From Eutypa lata (taxonomy: Eukaryota; Ascomycota; Sordariomycetes; Xylariales; Diatrypaceae), in contig JAKULF010000005.1 of NCBI GenBank assembly GCA_022661535.1, positions 2,790,001-2,854,000 on the forward strand: a DNA stretch of 64,000 nucleotides, given 5' to 3'. The translations under genes were made by a program, and so were the position numbers. The notes below the pieces were generated by a model. That model made no database searches. It had not been told where the DNA came from and worked only from the letters and a program-made list of their open reading frames with translations. This document shows, in pieces, positions 54,480 to 64,000 of the stretch; the first letter of the stretch is position 1, and the number at the start of each line of letters is the position of its first letter.

Positions 54480-57017
54480 GCTCGAGGGGAACCGTAATGA
54501 GGGTAGTACAGCTCTGTCTGATACCGCGGGTGGGGTTTCGTTATTGTGTTTATACCGTGTACTACTAAGCCGAGGATTATGTAGGCTTCGGCGTTGTTTC
54601 CTTAGTCCTGTCCTACATATGTAAGCAGCATCACATTGCTGGTTTCCAAAGTCTCTTCAGACCGGTGGGGATATAAAAGAAGATTTGCATAGCGCGTGGT
54701 TGTTGCTTCTTTTGCTGCTAAAGTGGTCTCGGGTTGCAAGGAGAGGGGTTTTCAAGTCGAATAATGAGATTCTCGAGATCGTTTCTGACTATTTATAACC
54801 AAGTACTCGACATTCAAATTACCTTTACCTTACCATACAAACTGAGATACAGATAGATATGTATGTATGCCCTTGTTAACTCACCTATTGATGGCATACA
54901 TATACAAAACGAGGGACGTTGGGATTATTCAACCTCCCTTCCCCTTGTTGCAGTCTAAAACAAGCCCACTCAGCCCTAAATCCCAGCACCACTTAGCTGG
55001 GAAACGGGCGGTCCTCTATCGCGAGCTATATCATACGCCATTCCACAGCAAGAAATCCCCTAATTTAAATGGCCTATCTCAAAAGAAGGGAAAAGGGAAG
55101 GAAAAAGAAGGAAGGAAAAGGAGGCAGACTCTAGTTCATAGTCTCCTCCCATGGCCACATGGTTGATTACCTGCATGGCACTTCATCGGTCTCCACAGGC
55201 TAACTAGTGATAAATACCGTCCAATGGAAGAAACAGCAATTGCATACATAATTCTAGGACTCAGATTTATATGCAAGAGCGGTGTATGGAGGTAGTTACG
55301 TATTGAGTTGCCTACGTCAAAGTTTTATTTTCCGGCTTCTCTGTGTAACACATCATGCTATACACATAATGTAGTACTTACACGTTCTATTGATGAGCAT
55401 GTGGGTGTTTTTGTTGTTTTGTTTACGTGCTTGAAAGCTGAATCACTTGCCGGGCTGCCGGTTCCTTCTGCAGGGCCCACAGTGAAGCAGCAACACCGAT
55501 GGATGCGTACCAGAGCACCGGTGGTCTTCCCGATCGACGTGGTGGCTAAGCGAAGGATGAAAGATGGAAGAACCCACTTTCTTGAGGAGGCGTGCTTAGG
55601 TATACTGCTTATGACTGTACCTAACTACATACTAACATAGTGATCGCAATATCATACTGTGATTCCTTAACTACCTATATATAGTTTTCGGAAATCAGTG
55701 CCGACCTACTATGTAGGTATATATGAAGACGTGATAGTCGATCTCATTAACAACTGCTGCTTGATTCCACCAGTTGCACCCCGCTATGCTTGTTTGGGAT
55801 AATATTTTTTTTTCTGCAACGGAAGATGCCTAGGCATATGTACGAAGTATATCATCTTTAATTAGTATCCTAATTAGACATTAAGCAAGTCATTACTGTA
55901 TACAGGTAGCACCAAGTGGGTGCTGCTTAATGAAACATTTATAAAGATATAATTACAGCACGAAACTCCTGATGACTAAATAAAAGGTTAAGCGAGTGCG
56001 AGAAGGCCAAGACCGGTAAGGCTGTTAACGTCATATACCTACCTACCTAGCAAGATAGGACAGGCAGTTAATATATAATAAATAATCAGGTACATAGGAT
56101 AAAAAAGACGTTGCCCAAACAATTTCCGCCGAGATGAAACCGTCCTGATTGGGTCGGCAACGAAAAGCTTATCCAGTCTCGTGAAAGCTTGTTTTATCGA
56201 GGCAACGGGCCCCGGGCAGCTGAGGACCCAGAAATCCCAGAAAAGGGACCTCCAGGACCTGGGGTGTCCACCGGCTCGGCGGGTCACGGCTTATCTTTTC
56301 CCATTTTCAGGCTCAAGGCTTCGCTGCGCCTCTAATTAAAGCAACAGCTGGCCCCCCAATGCCCCCTCACACCTCTCTCCCCATTGCTTCAATTGAGGGC
56401 GGTCAGCCATTCAGAATTTCAGGTCTGCGTCTAAGCAGCGAACAATCCCTGAAATGTCGTACAAGACGCTAGGCTGTGTTTGTCGAGGTGCGCGTCCCAG
56501 CTCGCACTCGCTAAAGGTTCCTAGCCTCTAACTAAGCCTTCGAAAGATGTGGCTCCAATAGTGTGTAAGGTAAGGTGAGAGAGAGAGAGAGAGGCCTTCT
56601 GGTGAGGGACCTGATGGAGAACTTGCTATCATCATTACTGGGGAAATGCTGCCTGGCGAGGAAGCCGCCGTAAGTCAGGATCGTGTATATATTCAATGAG
56701 CCAAGCCCTTCTTCCCTCGGCATTCTACTCTCTCATTCCATTATCTCATCCTCAAACCAACCAACCCCTTCATCAACAACGAAGAACCAACTTATATCTT
56801 AGCCAAGAGGATTAAGGCAGTGTTCCTTCAGCCCTAGGCAAGATATAGTAAACCCCGTATATCTGTCACATATCTCCTTGCTTGCCTGTGATATATTCCC
56901 CTGTCTACCTCTATATCTCTCCCTACGGCTTAATCCCAAGTATCAAAGGGACTGACTCACCTGTCTCCTTTCTCTCCTCCCCTCCCACCACAAGACAAAC
57001 CAAACCAAACCAATACC
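54480..57017. other. Intergenic
   Basis: 2.5 kb without a supported gene. It holds the 3' flank of the PTM1-like gene, ACCTACCTA runs (56038-56049), a GA microsatellite, and a pyrimidine- and CCAA-rich leader (56750-57015) for the DUF7702 gene. Frames at 54867-55166 and 55308-55640 show no protein features. Confidence 0.55.
56577..56594 (+). repeat. (GA)n microsatellite
   Basis: About nine GA units upstream of the DUF7702 gene. Simple tandem repeat; a GAGA-type promoter role is possible but not shown. Confidence 0.8.
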
Positions 57018-57884
57018 ATGGCCCTCACAGAACAAAGCGGCATTTCCGTCGCTGAGATCATCATCTACACACCGGCGCTCTTCATAGCCCTCTGGCTCTC
57101 GATACGGCACGGCTTTAAGCGAAGTAGCGGCTGGATCTACCTACTGCTCTTCTCGACGGTGCGGATCGTGGGCTCGGCGCTGCAGCTAGCCGCCGCATCC
57201 TCGAGCCCTCCCAACGTAGGCCTCTACATCGGCGCAGCGACACTCCAGACGATTGGTCTGACGCCCCTGATCCTCGCGCTGCTGGGCCTGCTAGGCCGTG
57301 CTCTCGAGAGCATCCGGCGGACCGCCCCGAACTTCCCCCTGTCCGCCAAGCACCTCCGGCTCACGGGGCTCGTGGTCACCGTGGCCCTGATCCTCGGCAG
57401 CATCGGCGCCAGCCAGGCCCGGCAGGCCATGAGCGAGACGGGCCAGTACGAGCCCGGAAGCCTGTCGAAGGCCGGCACCGCCCTCACCATCGTCGCATAT
57501 GTCCTGCTCGCGGCGTCTACGGCGCTCTGCGGGCTGCAGTCCTCGCACGCCGAGCCGGGCGAGAAGCGCCTCTTGCTCGCGATCGCCGCGGCGCTGCCGT
57601 TCCTGTTGGTACGGCTGATCTTCGCCGCCCTCACGACGTTCTCCAATAGTGGGTCATTTAGCATGATGAACGGTAGCGTAAACGTCCGGCTTGGGATGGC
57701 CATCATCATGGAGATGGTCGTCGTCGCTATCATCGAGGGCATCGGCCTCACGGTGCAGAAGCGCCCTTCTCCGATGACGGCTGAGCATGGACCTCTACGC
57801 CAGAGCGATGAAGATACCAGCTATCCCATGGAAGAGGGACAGCAGTGGAAGTACAGCAACCGCTCCCGGAACCGGGCGGTGTGA
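57018..57884 (+). CDS. Seven-helix membrane protein, DUF7702 type
   Basis: 288 aa, intronless. Seven hydrophobic helices are visible: VAEIIIYTPALFIALWLSI, GWIYLLLFSTVRIVGSAL, GLYIGAATLQTIGLTPLILA, LRLTGLVVTVALILGSIGA, TALTIVAYVLLAASTALC, RLLLAIAAALPFLLVRLIF and RLGMAIIMEMVVVAIIEG. The layout and the phrases FSTVRIVGSALQ and LPFLLVRLIF are typical of the uncharacterised fungal DUF7702 family, related in shape to Pth11/rhodopsin-like fungal receptors. The cytosolic tail is short and charged. The start ATG has an excellent context (ACCATGG). Ligand and function unknown. Confidence 0.85.
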   Translation: MALTEQSGISVAEIIIYTPALFIALWLSIRHGFKRSSGWIYLLLFSTVRIVGSALQLAAASSSPPNVGLYIGAATLQTIGLTPLILALLGLLGRALESIRRTAPNFPLSAKHLRLTGLVVTVALILGSIGASQARQAMSETGQYEPGSLSKAGTALTIVAYVLLAASTALCGLQSSHAEPGEKRLLLAIAAALPFLLVRLIFAALTTFSNSGSFSMMNGSVNVRLGMAIIMEMVVVAIIEGIGLTVQKRPSPMTAEHGPLRQSDEDTSYPMEEGQQWKYSNRSRNRAV

Positions 57885-59197
57885 GGATTGGGTGTTTACC
57901 TACATACCTATGTTGTTGGGGGGAAGAGCAGTCGTCATGTTTAACCCATAGAGATAAATGCTTGCATATAGCTTAGTTATTGATACCATGATAAATCGTT
58001 ACCTTTTTCTTCTTGAAATATTTCTTGTTTTATGCAGATTCATTTTCAGCGAGTTTCTTGTGTCTACTCTCTCGACACTAGGGATAAGTCAGGACGTACC
58101 TAGAGTTTTGGAGTTTGGGGAGGTATAGGGCCACAGCTCTCCAAGACTCTTTGGGGTAATTAGGCAGGTTGTTGGATAGTTATCCTCGGCGATTTTCTCC
58201 TTACGTCCATCAAGAAATGATCTTCGTAGTGACCGTGGGGAACATACATATATCCCCAGAAGTCCGGGGTATTTGCTATCACTGATTTACTCCGCACATA
58301 CGGATAGTATGCACGAAGTATAACATGCAATGTCACCGTTGTACAACAGTTGCATACATACGTGCATACCTACATACTTAGATAGTTCTGCTAAGTACTG
58401 GGCGGAGTTTGGCTGTCTGGCGAACCGGGCGCCTCCGCTCTTAGCTCGCCTTTCTAGTTTCGGTCGGAGCCAATGAACGGCAAAAGCCGGTCCATATTTC
58501 CGATCTTTCGACAGCAGCACGCGGTTTTTTTTCATCTGCGAGTGGATTCGGGCGAACGGCTAGGCCGCGGCCGTTCCTTTCTTGCCTCTAACTAGAAGCA
58601 GCCTCGTCCTGGCATTGATAGGGGGGCCAGACGAGCCTCTCCTCCCTTTCTGGGCTTCCACTTGGCGCTCGGGTGTAGCCTAAGGATCTGGCTTGCCTCG
58701 CCCTTGGGGATCTGTGTCAGGGTGTGGGGTACCTCTTGTTTGGAATTCAGCTCGTCCCATTGGTTCAATTGATCTCGAGCTGCAGTCGTGAGGAGGTTCG
58801 GCCTTCCACCGATCTCTATAGCAAGCCCTGAATGGCCAATGGCATTTCCATGTTTCCGACGTGATCAAGAGGGATTGTTCAACTTCTGCATGGCGATGGA
58901 GACTGCGGGGTGCAGCCGCAGAATCCTTTATGCGCTCTATTGCGAGTTATGAGAGCGATCGTATGACAACAATGCGGCGACTGACGTATAGTGTGGAAAG
59001 TGGGCCATGAGCTCCTACGGAACCACACCACCACGATTGCGATTGCCCGAGAGTCATGGCTCTCGACCTGGTGTGTTCTATGCTAGTATAAAAGCTCAAT
59101 GTCCCCCCCTCAGCTGCTTGGGACACGGCTTTCTTAAGTTTTAGAGTTCCCGATTTGCAGGTATTCACAGTAGATCGTACCCCAACAAGCACACAAC
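57885..59197. other. Intergenic, promoter of the alcohol dehydrogenase gene
   Basis: 3' flank of the DUF7702 gene, then the upstream region of the alcohol dehydrogenase gene. GC rises in 58400-58660, which contains inverted bases around GGGCGCC. No coding region is supported. Confidence 0.6.
59087..59094 (+). promoter_or_regulatory. TATA box of the alcohol dehydrogenase gene
   Basis: TATAAAAG, a strong TATA match, lies 111 bp upstream of the ATG at 59198. The spacing fits a short leader of about 70-80 nt. Strong TATA boxes usually mark regulated, highly expressed genes, in keeping with an alcohol dehydrogenase. Confidence 0.7.
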
Positions 59198-60717
59198 ATG
59201 AGCGGCGTAAGGACATTAAGTAGAGGTAGCTGTATGCTCAGGTCGAGCATACAGATGACCACTCGAAACCCGTCTTTATTATCGCCGGCGAGCCAGTTCG
59301 CACGGCGCTTCAGTGTCAGCCCTAAGAGGTTATGCAGCCCGGGTGCGGCTTGCTCACACAGCCATGCCTGCTCTCACACCCCGTCAAATATCCGGAAGTC
59401 ATCTACCACCGCATTGCCTCACGTTCCTGAGGAGCAATGGGCCCAAGTCCTGGAGCAAAAAGGCGGCCGTAAGTGATGAAGTCGCCGACTTGCGAGCGGG
59501 GACCAACGTTTCTAGATCATATATACTAACCGATTGCGTCTCTAGCCGTTATCTATAAACAGATCCCAGTGCCGAAACCGGGACCAGATGAAGTTCTAAT
59601 TAACATCAAGTACAGTGGCGTCTGCCACACAGATTTACACGCGGTGAAGGGTGATTGGCCGCTGCCGTCCAAGATGCCGCTGGTGGGTGGACATGAGGGA
59701 GCCGGTGTCGTAGTTGCTCGTGGCTCGCTCGTCAAAGACGTTGAAATCGGCGACTATGCGGGTATCAAATGGCTGAACGGCTCTTGCATGTCCTGCGTCA
59801 ACTGTCGCCAGTCGAACGAATCGCTGTGCGGAGATGCGTCCCTGTCCGGATACACCGTGGACGGATCGTTCCAGCAGTACGCCATCGGCAAGGCCGCCCA
59901 CGTCGCCCGGATACCCAAGGACTGCGACCTCGAAGCCATCGCGCCCGTCCTGTGCGCGGGTCTGACGGTCTACAAGGCGCTCAAGGAGTCGGGAGCCCGG
60001 CCCGGCCAGCACGTCGCGATCGTCGGCGCCGGCGGCGGCCTCGGCAGCTTCGCGCTGCAGTACGCGAAGGCGATGGGTCTCCACACGATCGCCATCGACG
60101 GCGGCGAGGACAAGAGGGCGCACTGCGAATCGCTCGGCGCGGAGGCCTTCATCGACTTCACCAAGTCCAAGGACATCGTGGCGGACGTCAAGAAGGCGTC
60201 CGGCGACGGCCAGGGTCCCAACGCCGTCGTGCTGCTCGCTGTCAGCGAGGGCCCGTTCCAGCAGGCTAGCCAGTACATCCGGAGCAAGGGCACGATCGTC
60301 TGCGTCGGTCTGCCTGCGAATGCGTTCATCAAGGCACCGGTGTTCGATACCGTGGTTCGGTAAGTTCAAATAGAGTTAATAGTGCTAGTCGATATGCATA
60401 ATCTGACTAAGTCTATCACAGGGAGGTGAACATCAAGGGTAGCTATGTCGGTAACCGTCAAGATACTGCGGAGGCCATCGACTTCTTCAGACGGGGCCTC
60501 ATCAAGGCACCATACAAGTACGTATTTTTGTTGTGTCCATTCATAGGGGAGTGACCACTCAAGGTCCTTACTTACCTAATCCGCTTTTGTTGTGATGCGT
60601 GATTGCTAACTCACTTTCTCCTATAGGGTCGTTGGACTTTCCGAGCTGCAGAAGGTGTATGATCTGATGATGGAGGGCAAGATCGCTGGTCGTTATGTCG
60701 TGGATACAAGCAAATAG
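59198..60717 (+). CDS. Zinc alcohol dehydrogenase with mitochondrial-type leader
   Basis: Medium-chain NAD-dependent alcohol dehydrogenase of the yeast ADH1/ADH3 type, 423 aa. Exons: 59198-59468, 59546-60359, 60422-60517, 60627-60717. Residues 1-70 are rich in Arg, Ser and Thr with few acidic residues ([25 protein letters not shown]), like a mitochondrial targeting peptide; cytosolic ADH lacks this. Catalytic zinc ligands are Cys117 (GVCHTDLH), His140 (GGHEGAG) and Cys227. Structural zinc Cys171, 174, 177 and 185 are all present. The NAD fold has GAGGGLG at 251-257 followed by AIDGGEDKR. It interconverts ethanol and acetaldehyde; the local Cys-rich segment within the leader ([13 protein letters not shown]) is unexplained. 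Confidence 0.92.
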
Positions 60718-61345
60718 AAGGGTGCGTTTTACGAAAGGACGATGATTTTATACGTAGTTGGTTATTGCGATTCGGGATTGTACCAGAACCAATGTTTTCA
60801 GTATCAGGGATGAGCATCAATGATATCAAGCGGTGATGAATTTCATACTTCTTACTTAAAGTACTAAGTAGCTATCTAACTGCCCAGATGGGCGGTCAGT
60901 CGCCAAACTCGTATGGCGCATATATAAGAAACGAACTTCGATGGTATTTCATAATGTCAAGCTTAAACTGCGTATACTGAACATACTTATATACACACCG
61001 ACCGAGCGGAAATAGAAAATACCCTGATGGACAGGTTCTACGTAATGGCATACCTTGAGGGACAAGAACACAACCGGTCTGGCACCTGCAGTCTGGAGAC
61101 GTAAAGCATTGACGAGACGGCAATACCCTGAACATGAATCCCGGTAACCGTTAGTCTTGGCATGTGGCCCATAGTAATTAATGACGGCGTGGAGGGGCAA
61201 TGTAATGGCCGAGGGGCAGAGGGGCACCTGTCATGCCATTTTTACGAATCCAACATTGAGGGTTCAACATAAGAAGTCTTTTTCTATTTATAATAAACTT
61301 TTCCTCTTACGAAAAGTATTATCTTACGTAGTAAAGGCTGAAGTT
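60718..61345. other. Intergenic
   Basis: 3' flank of the alcohol dehydrogenase gene and promoter of KTI12. AT-rich, with no supported gene. Confidence 0.6.
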
Positions 61346-62432
61346 ATGCCTGTAAGCTTGCATCTGTCTGCGCATGTTGAGATCTTGAATCTGTTGACTG
61401 AAACTGACTTTTTCGTTCATCTTTGAACAGCTCATTATAGTGACCGGCTTTCCAACGTCCGGCAAGACGACTCGGGCGAAACAACTCCACACCTACCTGA
61501 CAGAGCGCATAAAGAAAGCATCTTCCAGTGCTACCAGCGCCAAGTACCGCCTGCACCTGATATCCGACCAGACCCTCTCGATCTCGCGCTCCGTCTACGA
61601 CCTTTCCGCCCTCCCCGCGCACACGCGTTCGGCCAATGCCTCTGAGAAGGACGCCCGCGCGAGCATATACGGCGCCGTGAAGCGCGTGCTCAGCGACAAG
61701 GATATAGTGATCCTGGACGGGCTGAATTACATAAAGGGATGGCGGTACCAGCTGTTCTGCGAGGCGAAGGCCGTGCGGACGCCGAGCTGCGTGCTGCAGA
61801 TCGGATGCCCCAAGGACAAGAGTAGGGAGGTGAATGAGGAGCGGCTCACGCGGAGAAGCGGAAACGAGGAGTCTGCAGGTGCTGGGGACGATAGCACTGC
61901 CGAAGAGGGTCCATACGAACCTGGAAACTGGGAGAACCTAGTCTTCCGCTACGAGGAGCCGAACGCCATGACGCGCTGGGACAGCCCGCTGTTCACCCTC
62001 ATCTGGGAGGACGACGAGGAGCAGACAAAACAGACATTCGATAGCCTATGGGATGCTGTAGCCGGCGAGACGCGGAAGCAGGTCAAGCCCCATCAGGCGA
62101 CGATGCAGAGGAGCCGGGACGCCGGCGGCGATTACCTGTACGTCCTCGACCACGAGACGCAGGAGATCGTCAAGCAGATACTAGATCAGCAGAGCGAGGA
62201 GGGAGGCGACGAGATCACTATGTCCAAGGGGGGCGACAACGGCGAGGATCTGGTAGTGGAATTGCCCGCCGGCAAGAAGATCGGATTGCCTCAGTTGCAG
62301 CGCCTACGGAGAGCGTTCATGGGTCTGAACAGGGGCGGCATTGGACTCGAGCCGGTAGGGAATATGGGGCCTGGGAGGATACGGGAGAGCTTCGTTAGGT
62401 ATTTGAATGATGCTTTCGAAAAGGATGGCTGA
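61346..62432 (+). CDS. KTI12: Elongator-associated P-loop protein KTI12
   Basis: P-loop ATPase that binds tRNA and Elongator and is needed for wobble-uridine modification (mcm5U). Two exons: 61346-61351 (only ATG CCT) and 61431-62432, with a 79-bp intron (GTAAGC...CAG); 335 aa. The splice yields the classic start MPLIIVTGFPTSGKT, with the Walker A motif at 8-15. Further signatures: ISDQTLSISRSVYD, EKDARASIYGAVKRVLSDKD, VILDGLNYIKGWRYQLFCEA (Walker B-like) and NWENLVFRYEEPNAMTRWDSPLF. The C-terminal part (QLQRLRRAFMGLNR) is the tRNA-binding helical region. Without the two-codon exon no ATG would be available near the P-loop. Confidence 0.93.
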
Positions 62433-63780
62433 TCTCAACTCTCGATCCGTTTTCCCTTCCATACCCCGGCTCAATTCAGCCGCATTTATGATACCCAATT
62501 TCAATCCTACATCTACGAACTAGTGCTATTATTATATACGTAGTTGGTGCGTTTTGAAAATGACATGTGGAAAGCTTTCTTTCCATATACCTTTAGGGAT
62601 TCATGTCAGGTACAATGTTTGTGACAACTTCCACGAGATATTAAGACACAAGAGCTTGGCGAGGAAATTTACACTGCAAGCCATCATACGCGAGTTTGAG
62701 GTTGCTTACATCGTACTCGCCCGCCTTACACGAGACCCTTGCTCGACAATATGTGAGTGGTCAGATGGTGTCGGATGTCTCTAATCTTTGAGGGATTTGC
62801 CAAGACTGAAGTCTTACTACGATTACCTAGGTAGGTCACCTATTGATAGAGATTCTGTAGGATCTAGTGGAACGCAGGGAATTTATAGCAATTGTAATAC
62901 AGTTATTGATAATATTCTCGTTACAGGATGACCTAGATCTGAAGGACCTGAAGGTCCTATATATACTAATTACAGGACGCACTGACCACCCACCATATTC
63001 GTATTCGCATGAAGCTATCGTCAGACGTATACGTCACCTAGGTGTGTGGATCCCTAGGATCAACAAGGTGGCCAGATAAAGCTAGTTATTTATAGGAAAC
63101 TGATCTACAGAATCCTAGAGATTCTAATAGGTGGAATAGCATTGGCGAAATACACAAGGGATGACAACAATCATCTCAGGTTTTTAGTTAGAGGAGAGGA
63201 GCGAATCGAAAACATTTATATTGATAGTGACATGAAAGTTAACGAGTAGTAGTAGTACGGGTGCTATCCCTGAGCTAACTACCCCGCATGCATCTTTGTT
63301 AGGGTTAACTACGTAGTTGTATGTAACTTTAAGTAACTAAAAGAGCCCCGGCGGCAACCCCAGGGCGGGAACAGGCATGCTGCGGGGAAATGGGTGAGTG
63401 ATCCCAACCGAGTAGCAGGGGTTTTCAGTAACGAAACGCAGGTATAAATGAAGTAAAGAGCTTCTCTCCCTGTCTCCCAACCTCTCGGATCTCGCTTATA
63501 ACGGCTGGATCTATAATTCGTTGACGTTGATTTTGCATTGCATTTCCGAGGTAACACTACTTATTACTATAACCTCTAATTTACATCCATCTATCCGTTC
63601 AATGACCGTTCAAATAGTGCTGTACTTCGTATATGTCTTTATTCTTGGCCATCAAGTAGAACTAGATCTGTGAAAAGGAGTAGTCTCGTCCAAGCAAAGC
63701 CAAATACCAATTTATCCGATATATCCGGAATCATCTTTTTGCCTTATCCGATCGCCCTTATAGTTATAAGAATATAAAGA
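62433..63780. other. Intergenic with a MITE-like element
   Basis: 3' flank of KTI12 and upstream region of the AMP-binding gene. The middle holds an inverted-repeat element described separately. Frames at 62554-62784 and 62867-63079 are short and unlike known proteins. Confidence 0.55.
62837..63133. mobile_element. MITE-like element with imperfect terminal inverted repeats
   Basis: The left end (62837-62864) reads CACCTATT, a 6-base spacer, GATTCTGTAG, GATC. The complement of the right end (63133-63102) reads CACCTATT, an 11-base spacer, GATTCTGTAG, ATC. The two blocks of 8 and 10 bases are identical and in the same order. The 297-bp unit has no transposase, and inside it AGGACC and GGTCCT (62943-62958) form a small palindrome. 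I could not see a convincing target-site duplication, so this is tentative. Confidence 0.45.
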
Positions 63781-64000
63781 ATGTCCGGAGCCACATCGCG
63801 TCTCAGGGGTCTCCTCGGCCACCTAGGTAGCAGCCATACATCATCACCATCGCCGCCGCCGACGGAGTCCCCCGTAGGGATAGACCACAGCCATCACATC
63901 CACCAGCTATCACCGACCTTCTTCCTAGAGCGCGCTGCTGCCATCGAGCCCGACGCTATAGCTAGTAAGTAAGCTTCTAGTTAGAGAGCTCTTCTCCGTG
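63781..64000 (+). CDS. Probable AMP-binding acyl-CoA synthetase, 5' exon only
   Basis: Only exon 1 (63781-63964) is inside the window; it ends at a GTAAGT donor and the gene continues past the right edge. The 61 codons read MSGATSRLRGLLGHLG at the start, a His/Ser/Pro-rich link, then HHIHQLSPTFFLERAAAIEP DAIA in sense. The phrase LSPTFFLERAAAIEPDA is typical of the N-terminus of fungal AMP-dependent synthetase/ligase proteins, where the adenylate-forming domain follows. The basic, acid-free first residues could be a mitochondrial leader. Identity depends on sequence not seen here. Confidence 0.6.

Noticed and set aside
54867..55640. Two frames of about 100 codons in the 54.5-57 kb spacer
   Set aside because: Neither resembles a protein, and the base composition equals that of the surrounding spacer.
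1..64000. Secondary metabolite or other functional gene cluster
   Set aside because: The genes are mostly unrelated housekeeping functions with no backbone synthase or shared pathway; the regulator and nearby enzymes do not form a convincing set.
1..64000. 5S rRNA genes, CRISPR arrays, intact transposons
   Set aside because: I looked for 5S-like ends, regular spaced repeats and transposase motifs on both strands and saw none.

Overview
The window is nuclear DNA of a filamentous ascomycete (Pezizomycotina). Reasons: many 48-110 bp introns with GTRNGT donors and CTRAY/TACTAAC branch sites, an intron-bearing Zn2Cys6 regulator, a COP9 signalosome subunit, fungal families such as DUF7702 and DUF7137-like proteins, and one tRNA-Gly. 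The many short ACCTACCT/TAGGTA runs between genes and the protein types would fit a Sordariomycete, but I cannot fix the class or genus. All exon models were built by hand from splice signals, reading frame and family resemblance. Every complete spliced model closes in frame.

Layout, left to right. 1-9 kb: an APH-like phosphotransferase whose catalytic residues are changed (+), an LCAT/PDAT-like alpha/beta hydrolase (-) and a glutathione S-transferase (-). 9-17 kb: a four-exon complex I subunit (B15/NDUFB4 type, +) with no exon longer than 116 nt, tRNA-Gly(GCC) (-), SAP18 (-) diverging from PRP18 (+), and CSN1 (-). 16.5-20.9 kb: a 4.5 kb gene desert with an AT-rich core. 20.9-29.2 kb: an ASG1-like Zn2Cys6 regulator (+) with an 11-nt microexon and an upstream ORF, then an M24 Xaa-Pro aminopeptidase (+). 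29.8-34.2 kb: an EMP47-type cargo lectin (-) diverging from ALG8 (+). 36-42 kb: ITC1/ACF1-like WAC-DDT chromatin subunit (+) and an orphan DUF7726-like protein (+). 44-54.5 kb: a secreted Thr-rich surface protein (+), a CDK10/11-type kinase (-), the complex I assembly factor NDUFAF7 (+), a U-box cyclophilin (-) and a PTM1-type seven-helix protein (+). 57-64 kb: a DUF7702 membrane protein (+), a zinc alcohol dehydrogenase with a probable mitochondrial leader (+), KTI12 (+), a MITE-like inverted-repeat element, and the first exon of a probable AMP-binding enzyme that runs off the right end.

Most genes are housekeeping: splicing (PRP18, U-box cyclophilin, CDK10/11, SAP18), chromatin (SAP18, ITC1), protein turnover (CSN1), the secretory pathway (EMP47, ALG8, PTM1), respiration (B15, NDUFAF7) and tRNA modification (KTI12). 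I see no biosynthetic cluster, no intact transposon and no clearly new multi-gene system. The observations most worth a second look are the pseudokinase-like APH protein, the microexon plus uORF architecture of the Zn2Cys6 gene, the four-exon complex I gene, the G-ending to C-ending codon switch inside the secreted protein gene, and the gene desert.
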